Below are positions 12,031 to 24,116 of a stretch of 64,000 bases of DNA, piece by piece. Both the position numbers and the translations under genes were made by a program. Source of the stretch: Carya illinoinensis (lineage: Eukaryota > Streptophyta > Magnoliopsida > Fagales > Juglandaceae); assembly GCF_018687715.1 (NCBI RefSeq), contig NC_056755.1, positions 21,221,501 to 21,285,500 of the forward strand. Direction: 5' to 3'. The first letter of the stretch is position 1. Each line of letters starts with the position of its first letter. The notes beneath the pieces are model-generated. The model was not told where the DNA came from, searched no databases, and saw only the letters and a list, made by a program, of their open reading frames with translations.

Positions 12031-12154
12031 ACTCTAATAATGACAAATGATACTCTCACAAACGTTCATGCAACAATTTAATGAATGGAAAATGATACTC
12101 TCACAAATGTTCATGAAACACATCTAAAACCTTCCTTACACCAAAATGACCACT

Positions 12155-12664
12155 TCAATTATATGCGATCTCAATGAATGGGAAACCATACTCCCAAAAA
12201 TGTTCATGCAACAGGCATAAATTCTTCTTTACACCAAAGTGACCACTCCAACAATATGCAAACTTAATGAATGGGAAACAATACTTCCAAAAGTGTTCAT
12301 GCAATACGACAAAAATCTTCTTTACACCAAAATGTCCTAAGAAACTACATACATGCACAAGTAACTCATGCATAAGACTAGTAGGCTCACAAAGTCTATT
12401 CTCTTTAAACAAATACCAATCTAGTCTATAGCACTTAACAAGCGATGCTTTCTCACGTACTCCATACACACTAGCAAAGTCATAATCATTAGCCTGCAAT
12501 TCTTTATCATATTCAAATCTCAATAACTTTGCATCTAAAATAAAGATAAGGACATACATTATTACTAAAGCATCAACAACAAAAATTTCCTTACCCTGTG
12601 TATACTTGATTGCATGAGAAAAAGTCTCAATACATTCCTCCCGCTTTGCATGCATTCTAGTCAA
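12155..12664 (-). pseudogene. gypsy G RNase H end and integrase zinc-binding region
   Basis: The frame contains ECIETFSHAIKYTQGKEIFV and then DALVIMYVL, the end of the gypsy RNase H domain, where intact copies read 'VADALSRRY'. It continues with a linker and RLDWYLFKENRLCEP before MHELLVHVCSFLGHFGVKK, the zinc-binding N-terminal part of integrase. HFGVKK-x-LHEHFWK appears twice in a row at the C-terminal end of the frame, so part of this segment is duplicated. The catalytic integrase core that should follow is mostly missing. Confidence 0.8.
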
Positions 12665-12727
12665 CTTACCTTGTCATTTCAAGTGCGTCAAGGACTTAAG
12701 TTCATAATAAGAAGGATCGGGTAAGGG

Positions 12728-13391
12728 TTGTCACACCTAGCACAAAATCAATGTATTGTTTTATCTCTCTTATAGGTGGCAATCCACTAAACATACCACT
12801 AGGAATCATGACCTCATATCCCTACAACAAAGAGATAATAACACTAGGCAAATATTTGTTAAATTCGTTAGTATTAAAATTCGCTTTAGAATAAAAACTC
12901 ACTTCAGTCTTTGTTTTTCTTTCACTTTTTTCACTTTCACTTTTCTTTTCACTTTCATTTTTCTTTTCACTCTCTTTCTTTCTTTGACTCTCTTTTTCCT
13001 TTTTAGTCTCTTTTCTTTCACTCTCTTTTTCAACATCTTTTTTTGAACTCTTCTCCTCACAATTGTTTTTCAACTCATTCTCTTTCTTTCTTGAGGTTTC
13101 ACTATTTCTTTTTTCATCACTCTCACTCTCACTTTCTTTTTTGCTCAACCTCACTTTTCAGCCTCAGTTGGTCCTCATGGCCCTGTTTTGGGGTTAACGA
13201 AGCAAGTTTGATTTTTTTTTTCCATTCTTTTCAAAACTGTACATGTTCTGGAATCCATCATGTGTCACCCTCCTATCATACTGCCATGGCCTTCCTAACA
13301 AGATATGACCAGTATGCATAGGCACAACGTCACAAAGTATCTCATCCTGATACTTTCCAATGGAAAAAGTAACAAACACTTGTCTATCCAC
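12728..13391 (-). pseudogene. gypsy G protease end and start of reverse transcriptase
   Basis: At 13391-13194 the frame reads VFVTFSIGKYQDEILCDVVP followed by AGHILLGRPWQ-like sequence (here TGHILLGRPWQYDRR), the plant gypsy aspartic protease. A long Glu/Lys/Ser-rich segment follows (13154-12880), encoded by the pyrimidine-rich plus strand. Near 12840-12740 the minus strand gives FNKYLPSVI and then, in another frame, PSGMFSGLPPIREI and IDFVLG, the segment just before the reverse transcriptase core. The sequence then jumps to the RNase H end, so the reverse transcriptase core is deleted at about 12728. Confidence 0.75.
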
Positions 13392-13723
13392 CCTAACATA
13401 TCCACAATCATTGAACCACTACAACTTATATGGTCGAGAGTATTTCAAAGTAGGTAAATTCAATTTCTTAACTAAAGGAGTGCTAGCAACATTAGTACAA
13501 CTCCTCTCATCAATGGTCATACTACATACCTTGTTGTAGATGTGGCGTCTAGTATGAAAAGTGTTCTCTCTCTACTGCTCTTTGTCATCTATGTTAATTT
13601 GTATATTGAAAGCATGCCTAGCAGCAAGAGAATCACCATACTCTTCATACTCATACTCATCTCAATACTAGTTTCACGTCTCTTCCTATCTCTCAAACCT
13701 TGTAGATTTCTAGTCAATGCACC

Positions 13724-13939
13724 TCACTGATCCATCATATCACTTACTTCCCCCAACGCCAAATTCAACTGTTGAAACTTTTGTTGCATGGACTGCAACA
13801 TAAAGAATGAATTGTCCGCCACCCCTTTTGGCGTTGACTCACTATTATGAAACATCATAATGTGCTGTACAAAAAAGAATGTTAGTGGAAAAAAAGACCT
13901 CACACGCTCCCTTACGCGTTTACACTCGAATAATGGCAC
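13724..13939 (-). pseudogene. gypsy G gag N-terminal remnant
   Basis: The minus-strand frame contains FMLQSMQQKFQQLNLALGEV, the amphipathic N-terminal part of gag in this type of gypsy element. No full gag follows: between 13724 and 13430 the frames are broken, and the zinc knuckle is not recognisable. The assignment rests on position (between the primer site and protease) and on this short motif. Confidence 0.55.
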
Positions 13940-14621
13940 TTCACTCGTGTTTCACTATTAATTCGCTTTTTCCTGATAATGATCTCACATTCTCTTGCCT
14001 TTTACCTCAAGAGTTTTCCCACTCAAGTTCTTTAAGAACTAATTGAACTTAGTCAGGATAATACAACATTGTTTTATCCCAACTAGTAATTAGATCCAAG
14101 AAACAAGAACAAGAGAAACACTGAAGGAATAAAATGACACAAGAATCAAGGAAATTATAGGAATAGAAGAGTAACTTAAGGCAAGATACCAACTATAATG
14201 GTGTATACAGCCCCCTTGATGATAGGACTTAATAAAAAAAATCAGATTTCTATACCTTTTTTCCAAGTTTTTAATTCTTTTTCTTTTCTTTTCTTAGCAA
14301 TTCAATCACAAACAGTAATATTCAATTGTATAAATCAAACAATTAAATTCAAACACACAAGAATTGACAAAAGTAGAATGAAACAATGAAAAAGAAATCC
14401 AAGCAATTGACAATTCAAAGATGCAACAAGCCCTAGAATTTAGAAACCCTAATGAAGCAAATTTTAGTAGCCCAAGAATAAGGAATTTTTGCACTTTTTT
14501 TTTGGATCCCTAGAACAATGAAGACCTAGAATTAAATTTAAAGATACAAGAATAAAAAGATAGATTTAAACTTGATTGGAAACCTTGCTCAAAGATAGAT
14601 TTAAACTTGATTGGAAACCTT

Positions 14622-14634
14622 GCTCTGTATACCA
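14622..14634 (-). other. primer-binding site of gypsy G
   Basis: On the minus strand TGGTATACAGAGC starts two bases after the 5' LTR end. The usual initiator-Met site is TGGTATCAGAGC, so one extra base is present. It confirms that the right-hand LTR is the 5' LTR and that G points to the left. Confidence 0.75.
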
Positions 14635-14636
14635 AA

Positions 14637-15474
14637 TGATATGAATCTGTAGAATTGGAATCCCTTGAACCCATAATCAATTTGAAAAACTCACCCAAAA
14701 AAGCCAAAATCAAGTCAATGGATGGAAGAATCTAGACCTATTGAGGAACTCATTTCAAAAACCTAAATTATATTAAAATCTAAACCTGTTGAAGAAGCTG
14801 TCTCAAGAACCCAAATTACAAAGGAGGAATGCCGCAAAATTTGTGATTTACCTTTAATAAGTTCAAACGTTCAATGATGAACAAGAGGAGATAAACTCAA
14901 TTCACAATGAATAAAATTCATCCATTTTCATTAAGTTTTCATAAATTGTGTCTACAAGGAGTTTAAATAGCCCTCCCCAAAACATAACCCTAACTAAAAT
15001 AAGGCCCTTTCTTTCCAAAAATACCCTTATGTGAATAGTGCCATGCTACAACTACTAAAATAAGTGGGCCAAACAAGGAGTTTAAATACCCTTTGCTCTT
15101 GAAACCCTAGTTCAACAAAATAAAACATATGTGGGCCGAACATTCTAAAATCCAATTATTCTAGACTAATTCCTACAACTACTAAAATAAGTCATTTTAA
15201 TGAAATTAATAAGTATAAGGCCTTCAATCACATAAACATAATAATAGGCCCTAATTTATGTTGCACTCTTCCATAGCTTGTATCACGTGGATGAGAACTG
15301 GATCTCCTTCTCTCAAGCCCATCTTGAATATTAGGCCTATGCCTAGACTCATCCCTAGTGGATTGCACCAATCCTTGCATTACTTCCTTGCTCTTCTTGG
15401 CTCACGATCTTGTGATTACCTCATTTGGAACTTGCAAGATATTTTTAAGACTCAGTCCATCTTGGAGCCCATCA
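14637..15474 (-). repeat. 5' LTR of gypsy element G
   Basis: This is the direct-repeat partner of 10934-11758. On the minus strand it starts TGATGGGCTCC at 15474 and ends ATTCATATCA at 14637. The LTR region upstream of the primer site is non-coding. Confidence 0.9.
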
Positions 15475-16110
15475 TATATTCTCTAGATTCAAATACATAC
15501 TTTTTAACACTCCAAATCCAGCATAAATACTTCAATTTAATTAACTATCACAGTAATTCATCCTCAATACAATAATCGAAATAAAATAGATCAACTTCTT
15601 CACATGTCTCAAATTAACATAATAAAATGAAATAGGGTTTATATAAGTCTTCATAATCATAAAATCATACTAAAATCAAACTATTTAATAAATAAATCTA
15701 GCAACAGTAGTAGTACCCCTAGGTACTCAACTACTATTCCCAGCTATTCCTACCACTTACTCTATTACTAATCCTCAATTGTATCATCAAAGTCATCTGA
15801 AAAATGTTATGGAGATGCAGGGGTGAATTATCAACAACTTAGTAAGCAAAACAACTATACTAGAGTATAAACATGAGCATTTATAAAGCTCAGAATGCAT
15901 AACAAAGCATTTACTTTCAAAATGCATAATGAAAACAATCACTTTCAAAATGTAGGAACAAAACATATTACAAATATCAGAGCAAAGTTTTCATTAAAGT
16001 TTCTTCCAAAAATTCTTTAGCATATCGTAAACTAAAACATCATCTTCATATTACATCAGAGCATCATATTGGGATAAATACCATGTTTAACCCCTATGAT
16101 AGGGTTATAA

Positions 16111-16290
16111 ACCACCATTATACCCGTGGCTAGGCCGTTGCCACTATTATACCTATGACGGGGCCGTATGCCACTATTATACCTTTGGCGGGGCCTTATG
16201 CCACCATTATACCCATGGCGGGGCCTTATGCCACTATTATATCCATGGCAGGGCCATAAGCCACTATTATATCAATGGCAGGGCCTTAAC
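16111..16290. repeat. 30-bp minisatellite, six units, inside LTR Z
   Basis: Units start at 16111 (slightly irregular), 16141, 16171, 16201, 16231 and 16261, with a period of exactly 30 bases in the last five. The core is CCACTATTATACC followed by a GGCGGGGCC-like GC block and TTATG. Units differ by a few substitutions. The array belongs to LTR Z, so it is probably a family feature and not a local event. Confidence 0.9.
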
Positions 16291-16516
16291 AAAAAGAAAA
16301 CAGACATATCATAAAAAATAGATCATATTCATATGCAAAATCAGAAACCCATGCCAAAGTTTTTTAGCTTACAAATCATATCAGAATAGAATACTAAGTA
16401 GCTTCAGATCATTTTATATATTCAACGGAACAAAATCAAAGTACCTTCATATTAACCATCCCAAAAACTTTACAAATCTCATTTTTGCTCTTTTTACAAA
16501 GTTCAGAAACAATATA

Positions 16517-18601
16517 TGTGATGACCCGCTTTTGCGTGTATTTTCACTGAAGGGTTGTTTTTAATTTAATTAATATATTACTTTATTTATTTTAAATTAT
16601 TGCGTTTTAAAATTTGATTTTATTTGTTGGATGTTGTGTTTCATTTATTTATTTGTTTTACAGTTTTTAATCTCGTTCTCGGCGGATTTGTTTTGTTGTC
16701 CGGAGTGAGGATTGGACCTCATTTCTTCCTACATCTCTTCTTTTCCCTTTTCCCTTTTTCTCTTTTTCTCTTTTCTTTTTCTTTTTTCTTCTTTCTTTTT
16801 CTTTTTTCTTTTTTCTTTCTTTTCTTTTCTTCTTCCTTTTCTTTTTCTTCTTCCCGCGCGTCCCGTTCATCTCTCTCTCTCTCTCCTCTCCCACGCCGGT
16901 TGCAGCTCAGCCCCGACCCACCGCCGTCCGGCCACCGTGGTCGACACCACCCCTGCCGGTCGAACCCCCTCCTACCGGCGCACCACCCCACCGAACCCCA
17001 GCCCCATCCGGCTAGCCGTTTGGCCGGAAAATGCCCAAGAAGCCCCACGATTTTTGCCCCGATCCGCCGTCGTCGCTCCACCTCCGGCCACTACCTCTTC
17101 ACCACTTCATCACCGGTTCCTTGCCGTCCTAATCCACCCATTTCCGGCCTCTAATAGCCACCAGAACAGCTCCCACGAGCTAGCTTTTCATTTTGAGAAA
17201 TCCAGCCATCAACCACCGTTTTCGTCGCCACCCACGGCCAAACTTCACTTCCACTAGCTTCATAATCATCCTTAGACCATTCCCTATCAATCCCAAGCCT
17301 TGGTTTGTCCCCGTTCAAAAGTGGGTATTTTACAACCCATGGCCACAGTGAATTTTCACTGTTACGTTGCTTTTTCTCCGCCATTTGCAATGCCGCAAGC
17401 TTTCTAAAAATACCGTATAACGCTGTAAGTATTTTCCAAACCCTACTTTCAGATTTAAATATATTTTTCTCATTCAATAATTATTTATCTGTTGGTTGGC
17501 TGATTCCGGACTGAGTCCGAGGAGTTCGGGGGTCGGATGGATGGAGGACGGAGTTGCTTGTTTTATTGATTTATGGATGGTTGTTTATTTTTTTGTGCAT
17601 TGATATTGCATTTACATGGTGCATGCACATGCATTTTTATTTAATTGAGAAAAGCCTGTTTTATTGGCGTAAGTGGATTTTTTGGTGCGTGTGTATCACG
17701 ACCCCAAGCCGGGATGGGGTATTATCTTGGTGGAGCTCCTCTGGTCACTCGGGAGCGGAATAAACTGAGTGACGTCCCCTGAGTTGTCGCTGGGCGACGA
17801 CGGAGCGGGGGCTAGGGGATACTTGGCTACGAACGCGCCAAGCGCGGAACCGGGCACCGCTCTACGCACCGACTCCGTGGCCCTTCGCTGGCGAGGGCTA
17901 GAGGATGCTTGGCTACGAACGCGCGGGGCGCAGAACTGGGCATCGCTCGTTAGGTGTCACATGCGTGGTCGTAACCTGCGGTGTGGCACTGGAGCCAAGG
18001 TGTGCGGATGACCCCTAGGGGAGGTCATGGTGCATACGGATTAAGTAGATAATGGGTTGAGATGGATATGGGCCAAATGTGACTTTTGGCGTGATATTTG
18101 GAAATGATATGTTTTTGGGCCAAATGGAATTTTTGGCGTGTGTGGTAAAAATATGATTTTATGGGTTTTACGCATTGGCATCACTTCATGCATATTGTTT
18201 GAGTTCTATATGTTTTTATCTGGTGGTGTTTGGATTTTACTTACCTGCGGCACCATTTTTTTGTTCCGTAGATTTTGGTGCAAAGATCGAGGATGAGGAG
18301 GAGGAGGCTGAGCCCGAGGACGAGGCTCCGCTGGGGTGCTGAAGTTTATGCTTTGTATTTAGTTTAAAATTATGTTTGTGTCCTGTAATATTTTAATATG
18401 TATGTTTTGAACAGCTTTGTATTATATTAAGAAAAATTCTGGTACTTAGTTATATGACTTTCGTTATCCGCTGCGTTTCCTTTTGCACATTTGTTGCTCT
18501 TACACACACTTGGCACTCGTCTTAGGGTGGTGACTCGGGTTGTCATCATCTGGACGTCTCGATTTTTCCGTGTCAGTGCATAGGGATTTGGGGGCGTCAC
18601 A
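16517..18601 (+). mobile_element. solo LTR S, gypsy-type, GC-rich; TSD ATATA
   Basis: The element begins TGTGATGACCCGC and ends GGGGGCGTCACA. It is flanked by ATATA at 16512-16516 and 18602-18606, so it is complete. It contains a pyrimidine tract of about 120 bases (16725-16860), a C-rich block (16900-17260), and a GC-rich stretch at 17700-18010 with a partly duplicated unit, 'CTTGGCTACGAACGCGC', at 17822 and 17910. No coding sequence, primer site or polypurine tract is present. The long open frames across the pyrimidine tract are low-complexity artefacts. Its base composition is far from that of its AT-rich host, LTR Z. Confidence 0.9.
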
Positions 18602-20149
18602 ATATACAAAAATAAGCTCATGTCTATACCAATCATGACAAAAGTACTTTCTCTATCATACAAAGTTCATAAGTAATGTTGAAACAAACAATTGAGGCTG
18701 TATTTCACATTTTTCTTTTAAAAACCAAAGCATGCATATTTTAAAAGTCAACATCTTTTCATTTTATTTTTATATAAAGTCTAGTATAGGAATCTTGCTT
18801 ACCTGTACGTCTTAAGTTTTCATAATTTCCTCAAGACAGTGCCAAATTAATATCAATCCTCACCTATAAAAATTCATATAATCTGAATAAATCTCAAAAT
18901 GAACAGATACCTCGTATTTATACTTGAATTTCCTATTTTATTCCTCAAGGCTTAAATTCTCTTAACTCTAAAATACCATCATCTTCTAAATTTCCTCAAT
19001 ATCCACAAAATTGAAAATCATAATTTAATACTACTAACATATAATGTAGTAGGAAAAATGTAAATCTCTTAAACGATAGTAGTTCAAAAAATATCCTTAA
19101 TAATACCTATATTAAAATCATTGTAACTACTAATCAATACCTAATTTAAAACCCTCAAATATTTATCTTTGTATATAATAGGCTTCAAGTGTTTTAAAAA
19201 AAATAAAAGTTTAAACTCTTACAATTTAATACCAAAATCTAGTTGTAAAATTAATACTAAATAATATAATTAAAGCCTTTAAATATTTTCTATGAAATCA
19301 AGTTTATGGCTAATATGCTTATAGGAGGAAAATTAAGCCTAATTTAAACAGACTAAACACAATCCAATTTAAAATAATACCTTCATTTCTTAATATAATA
19401 AAATAAGGCCCATTTAAAATAATTAACAAAATTTTTGTTAAGTACAACATACCCAACTTAAAATAACATATAGTTTGCTATAGTAAAACTAAACCCATCA
19501 TTTAAGAATAAGCCTAAAACAAGTGTAATGCCATCTTAAAATACAACTGAATAGAATATAGGTACAGAAAGCACGATTAAAACAAAAACCCCACCTAAGA
19601 CATATTCCAGCCCATGAAAGCACGATTCCCATACCTATATAAATATAGTTTGCAACATATAATATAATAAAGGGCATAAAAGTAATATGATAAACTTAAG
19701 AGGTAAAACTTCTTCTATGGTTCAGCAAACTGACGAAAGAAGGAAAAGTTTGGGCGGCGGCAAAAGCTTACCCACATAGAACAGAGGATGCGGGCCTGTG
19801 CAGGAAGAATGGATGATAGCTGATATATAATATAGAGCATACGATGATTCATCAGTTTGGTAGCTGAGTATGAGAGAGAAATAAACATGAGTGAGAGATG
19901 ATTGAGAGAGCACGAAAGAAAAAAGCTTTCTGTAGGCGAAACTTACCCAATTAAGGAAGAAGAAGCAGCAAAACTTCCAAACTCTGCTAAGAATGGCAGC
20001 CAACAAGTTTGAGATCAACGGGGCTAAGCTTGACGTGAAGGCTACGATGGAGAGACATGGAGGCATCTTTGGTGGTTGCTCTGTTTTTGGGCAGCAAGAA
20101 CAGAGGTGCAACCTATAGGTGGTTGTGGTGCGTGGAGCTGGACAGTGGG

Positions 20150-20568
20150 TGTTAAGGATGTGTCCCACTTCCCCTCTGCAACCATTCAACCATGTACTAT
20201 CAAGAGACTCCGGTGTAATTCATTTGGGAAAACTCCGATGCTTAAGTCAGTAAAGTGTAACCAAATGATTCAGAATTCAAAAGAGAGTTCCCTCCCTTAC
20301 TATCAAGGGTTAACTGGTATATATAGGCTCATAGATGACACTTATCTTATTCAGAGTTTATCGGTATGAATCATCACCCAATACCTAGAATGATCACGTA
20401 ACTACATGACGTCTCTATGTTTCCATGAAACATGGTGCGGTGTATGTATAACTTTGATGAAATTTGGACTCCTTAACTCCCTTCAATAAGCCAAGGACCT
20501 CTCCTATGGGCTTCTCCCATATTGGGCTTTTAAGATTGAATGGGCCATCGGCATAAATAGGCCTTCCA
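20150..20568 (+). repeat. 5' LTR of element Y
   Basis: The sequence matches 25884-26300 almost base for base in long blocks, for example AACCAAATGATTCA and GATCACGTAACTACATGA. TATA motif at about 20322. Ends TG...CA. Confidence 0.85.
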
Positions 20569-21082
20569 GCTACCCGCTAATTCTCTTCACTTCCAAGCAT
20601 AGGGAATTTATATTGATTAATCCTGCCACCTTATAAGTGTTGTGAACCTCGCTATAGGCCCCCTTCTTGTTTGCAATCCTATATCTTTTGATGGTTTACC
20701 ACAAGCTTGGGCACACAGAAAGCAAATAAATGTTAGTACAAGCCCGGCCCATCTATGAACCCTTGAGCACCCACCTACCTTTGATAATCTCCTTCCTACG
20801 CTATTTCACTTTTTCAAAAATTGAGGAGCCCCCATGATTTGCTACTGTCATGGCAAAAGGGGATGGGCACTTTCATGCAACGATTACTTTTCTGCTTCTG
20901 TCTCAGGCCGTGATGTCTACAGCTATTGGCATTTTATATTCGTTATTATTTAAATACCCCTTCTCTATCTTCTTTAATTTTTCCCCTGCTAGCTTTTCTT
21001 TCTCGTGCTTCCTTTCTTGCTTTTGTTTCTTGCCCATTTTTTCATCTTTGCCTCCTTACTTCCTTTCTCCCGTCTAGTTTCT

Positions 21083-22224
21083 ATGGCTAAACAAGGCGAC
21101 AGCTCCATACAACCTTTCCAAGTCCCAGAAGGCATGATCTTCAATGGGTACGCGTGGTGTTCAGGCCTCCAAGAGAAACATTTACCACGAATTTCGGAGG
21201 AATATCGCATCCCTGAAACAATAGTGATGGAGGCTCTCTCATCTGGATGTTGTGATGACAAGGGTTAGGTTTCACCAGTAAAGTTGTTGTGACCGTATCC
21301 CTTTTGCCACATTGGTTGAGGCTCCCCTTTTGCTGCCCTCTTTGCAATATCTTGGACCTTCTTGGTCTTGCACCGACTCAACTACACCCCTTTGGGCTGA
21401 GGGCATGTCTTTGTGCTTGAATTGTTTTCCGTATGATCTTGGAGCCTTTTGGTGATCCCTATCTCGATTTAATTATGTAGGACTTTTTGGCCTTTTACAA
21501 TGTGAGGGCTACTACCAAGGGCAACGTCGTCAACTTTCGCAAGAAAGATAACGAGTAGACCTTGGCTCGATTTGAGACCTAGTACTCCAACACCAAAGCT
21601 TGGACAACCAAGTTTTTCTTTATTATCGGTCAAGGCTGGGAGTTTCTCACCCAAGAAGACATTCTCAAAGATTTTTCAGTTAGAGCGATCTGGCACCCTT
21701 TACTTGATGATAAGAGCTTGTGGTCTACCATGGAAGCTTTGTTGTGTCAGGAACTGGCCCGAATTGGAACCGTTTGTTCCTGGGCTAAAGCTCATCCTGA
21801 TGATCTCTGGACTGACTTTTGTTTGATACCCATTTAAATCGATCGGTTCCTGATGTCTCCCAACCGATCCTATGATCAAGAGCATTCATTCATGATTTCA
21901 AATACTATTCCCCCTCCTTTACCAAAATTCTCTGAGAAAAGTAAAAGGTGTGACCATGCCGTAAAAGAAAAGAAAGAGAAAAAGAGGCAATCTGAGAAGG
22001 AGGATAACACAGAGAAGATGGAAAAAAGAAGCAAGAAAAAGAATGAAGATGAAAGCAATAGAAAAAGGACCCACCCTGAAGACTTTCCTCTCCCTTTGCC
22101 TTCACAAAACAAAATTAATGCCCTAAGAGAGTGCCATGCCCAAACGGCCATGTTGCCAGCCGCAACTATGCCTCCAGTACCATTACCTATAAAAGCTTTG
22201 GCGCCTAGGGTAGACAATTTGTGA
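21083..22224 (+). pseudogene. degraded gag-like gene of element Y
   Basis: From the ATG at 21083 the frame reads MAKQGDSSIQPFQVPEGMIF and stops at 21268. Similarity continues past several frame changes: WLRLPF and LGLAPTQLHPFGLRA (about 21310-21410), then AWTTKFFFIIGQGWEF near 21600. The pattern resembles the plant 'putative gypsy-type transposon' domain that forms the N-terminal part of gag in some large gypsy lineages. A strongly charged Lys/Glu-rich tail follows (21950-22080), with short Pro-rich stretches. The gene is cut at 22206 by the hAT element. The family name is from memory and uncertain; its gag-like position after an LTR is direct. Confidence 0.5.
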
Positions 22225-23519
22225 CACGACTCATTAATCCAACATGAATACGACACGATAAAAGTGGGTTTGGATTTAGTCTTATCGGGTTTGGGTCAAA
22301 ATGGGTTGAACCATTAAGACACGATTTCTTAAAGGGTCACTAACGGCTCAACCTGTTTTGACCCGTTTAAAAAATGAATTTACACTTATGGCCTTGAGAT
22401 GCCAAAAGGTGGAGATATTAAGTTCGACCGTTCGAGGGGCTTAAATTGAAATTCAATTGCACACGAAATGAAATTAGAGGGACTGGAGGGATTTTAAAAT
22501 TTATGACACGTCATCAATTAAAATTTACTAATTTAGGCCTTCGGTAGTTCAAGTTCTAGTTCTATCTAAAACATTAAAAAAAAATCCAATTCCCCCAGTT
22601 TTGTTATTTTCGGCTTCTCATTTTCCCAGTTCACACTTCACAGTTCACAACTTCACACATGGACTAGCATCTGCGTCACCACTCACCAGACCTGCACTTC
22701 TATTTAATTTTATTAATTTCAGCCAAAGTAGTGATTGTGAATCACAGAATCATATAAGATGATTTAGTCCCTCTTCTCAGTCTAATTATTTTCGGTTTCT
22801 CTCTCAGACTCTCATTCTCATCAAGCCATCAAGAATCTTCAGGGTTCTCTATTTTCTGGTGGAATTAGTGTTGAAATTCTTGGAGATCTCTTCTATGGGT
22901 TGCTGAAAGGAACAAGGTAATCTTGGTTCTAGTTTTCTAGATGTGAAATCTACAACTTTATTTTAGCTGTAAGTCACTATGTTGTTAAATTTGTTTGTTT
23001 ATCTCTTACTGTTTGACTCTTAATCTCTAATAGCTTTTGGAATTATTGTGTGAAATTTGTGAATGATAGTTGTTAGATATGTGAGTGAAATTTGTGAGTT
23101 ATTGTGAGGAATTATTGTTTGATCTATGAATGAAAAAGGTGAGTGTAGCCATGGGAGAGGGAAAAAAAAAAGATAAGACTTAAAGGATTTCACCACCTTT
23201 ACTTTTGTCTCAGAAAGTATCCCATTTACAAATAAAAAAAAAATCACAAAAATTATAATTAGTTTGTCAAATCTGTTTAGTCTATATGAACCAAACATGA
23301 TTTATCTTTCGTGTGTATGTTTTCAACCTAACCTTGTGCGTGAATGCTCAAACAGACATGATACATACCATATAGAAGATATTGGTGTTGAATAAGTTTA
23401 GAAGAAAAATATCCATTTCTATGTTATACAACTTATACATGTCAAGTTAACACTCGAAAGTGAAGTCCTTTGATCTTTTCTATTTTTTCTCAAATTACCT
23501 AATCCTGTTTGGTTGGAGA

Positions 23520-23656
23520 ATGGAGATGGCTTCTGCTTTGAGTCACCCACTTGATGATTCCAGCACCTTGAGGCTTGATCCTCAGGTCATTGTCTGACTT
23601 GAAAAGCATATGGCAAGGGACATGGACCACATGGTTCGTGCTGCACTCTGTCTCTA
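23520..23656 (+). other. short exon-like segment of unknown origin inside hAT-1
   Basis: In one frame this reads MEMASALSHPLDDSSTLRLD, then a TGA, then LEKHMARDMDHMVRAALCL and a stop. It is GC-richer and more protein-like than the surrounding AT-rich intron DNA, and hAT-2 has no counterpart: its intron at the same place is only about 360 bases. It could be a captured piece of a host gene. I do not recognise the protein, and chance cannot be excluded. Confidence 0.3.
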
Positions 23657-24116
23657 GGGGACTGATTTTTCTTTGCCTTAATATTTTTGGCAGTCGTAAT
23701 ACTTGCAGTAGGAGATTTATTATTTGACCATTTGATTTAAGTAGGAAAACACTTTTTGACCATTTGATTTATTATTTGGCAATCATAATACACTTTTTGA
23801 AAATTGGAATCCACCATTTTTTTGCTTTTGCCGTTTCACCCTTTTTCAAAGATTATATTGATATGGATCACTATTACATTCAACAGCTGCTCTTTTTTTC
23901 TTTTTCTTTTTTTGTACGAATTAAAAAATAACAAAATAAGAAAATAAATTTGATGTCCCCACCTATATACCCTTTGTCAATAATTGACCAATTAGTCAGA
24001 TTTGTATTACATGCCTGATGAAGAAGTATACACCTATATATCTCTCTCTTCCTTTTTGCTCTTTTGTTTAGTCTCTTTGATTGTTGATTTTCATGTTTGA
24101 GTTTTTAAAAATATCA

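Larger units (their letters stand above)
10934..15474 (-). mobile_element. Ty3/gypsy retrotransposon G, complete ends, internally deleted; TSD TATAT
   Basis: Two direct repeats (10934-11758 and 14637-15474) are the LTRs. On the minus strand both start TGATGGGCTCC, and they end CATATCA or its variant. The target duplication TATAT is at 10929-10933 and 15475-15479. On the minus strand the internal order is primer-binding site (14634-14622), gag remnant, protease, the start of reverse transcriptase, a deletion, end of RNase H with the integrase zinc region, integrase C-terminal part, polypurine tract and 3' LTR. This is the gypsy order. The central reverse transcriptase is missing, as is most of the integrase core, and stops interrupt the rest, so G is a dead copy. 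The two LTRs differ by many scattered substitutions, so the insertion is not recent. Confidence 0.9.

Noticed and set aside
12756..13046. Plus-strand Phe/Leu/Thr-rich frame resembling membrane segments
   Set aside because: It is the complement of the Glu/Lys/Ser-rich gag-pol linker of gypsy G, which is in the right order with protease on the minus strand.
16111..16290. Regularly spaced repeats that could suggest a CRISPR array
   Set aside because: The repeat is contiguous with no unique spacers, the units diverge, and the setting is a plant retrotransposon LTR.
16624..17257. Two overlapping frames of about 180 codons with Phe/Ser/Pro-rich protein
   Set aside because: They cross the pyrimidine tract and C-rich block of solo LTR S. 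The translation is low-complexity in every frame, including the reverse (Lys/Glu-rich), and the region lies within a TSD-bounded LTR.
17769..18011. 80-codon GC-rich plus-strand frame
   Set aside because: It lies in the partly duplicated GC-rich block of LTR S and has no recognisable motif; the duplication alone keeps the frame open.
20569..20780. Primer-binding site for element Y
   Set aside because: No TGG-starting word that matches a common plant primer tRNA lies next to the LTR end; left unassigned.
21876..22256. Minus-strand 126-codon frame with a Leu/Phe/Ser-rich stretch
   Set aside because: It mirrors the Lys/Glu-rich tail of the element Y gag-like gene; the plus strand has the better context.
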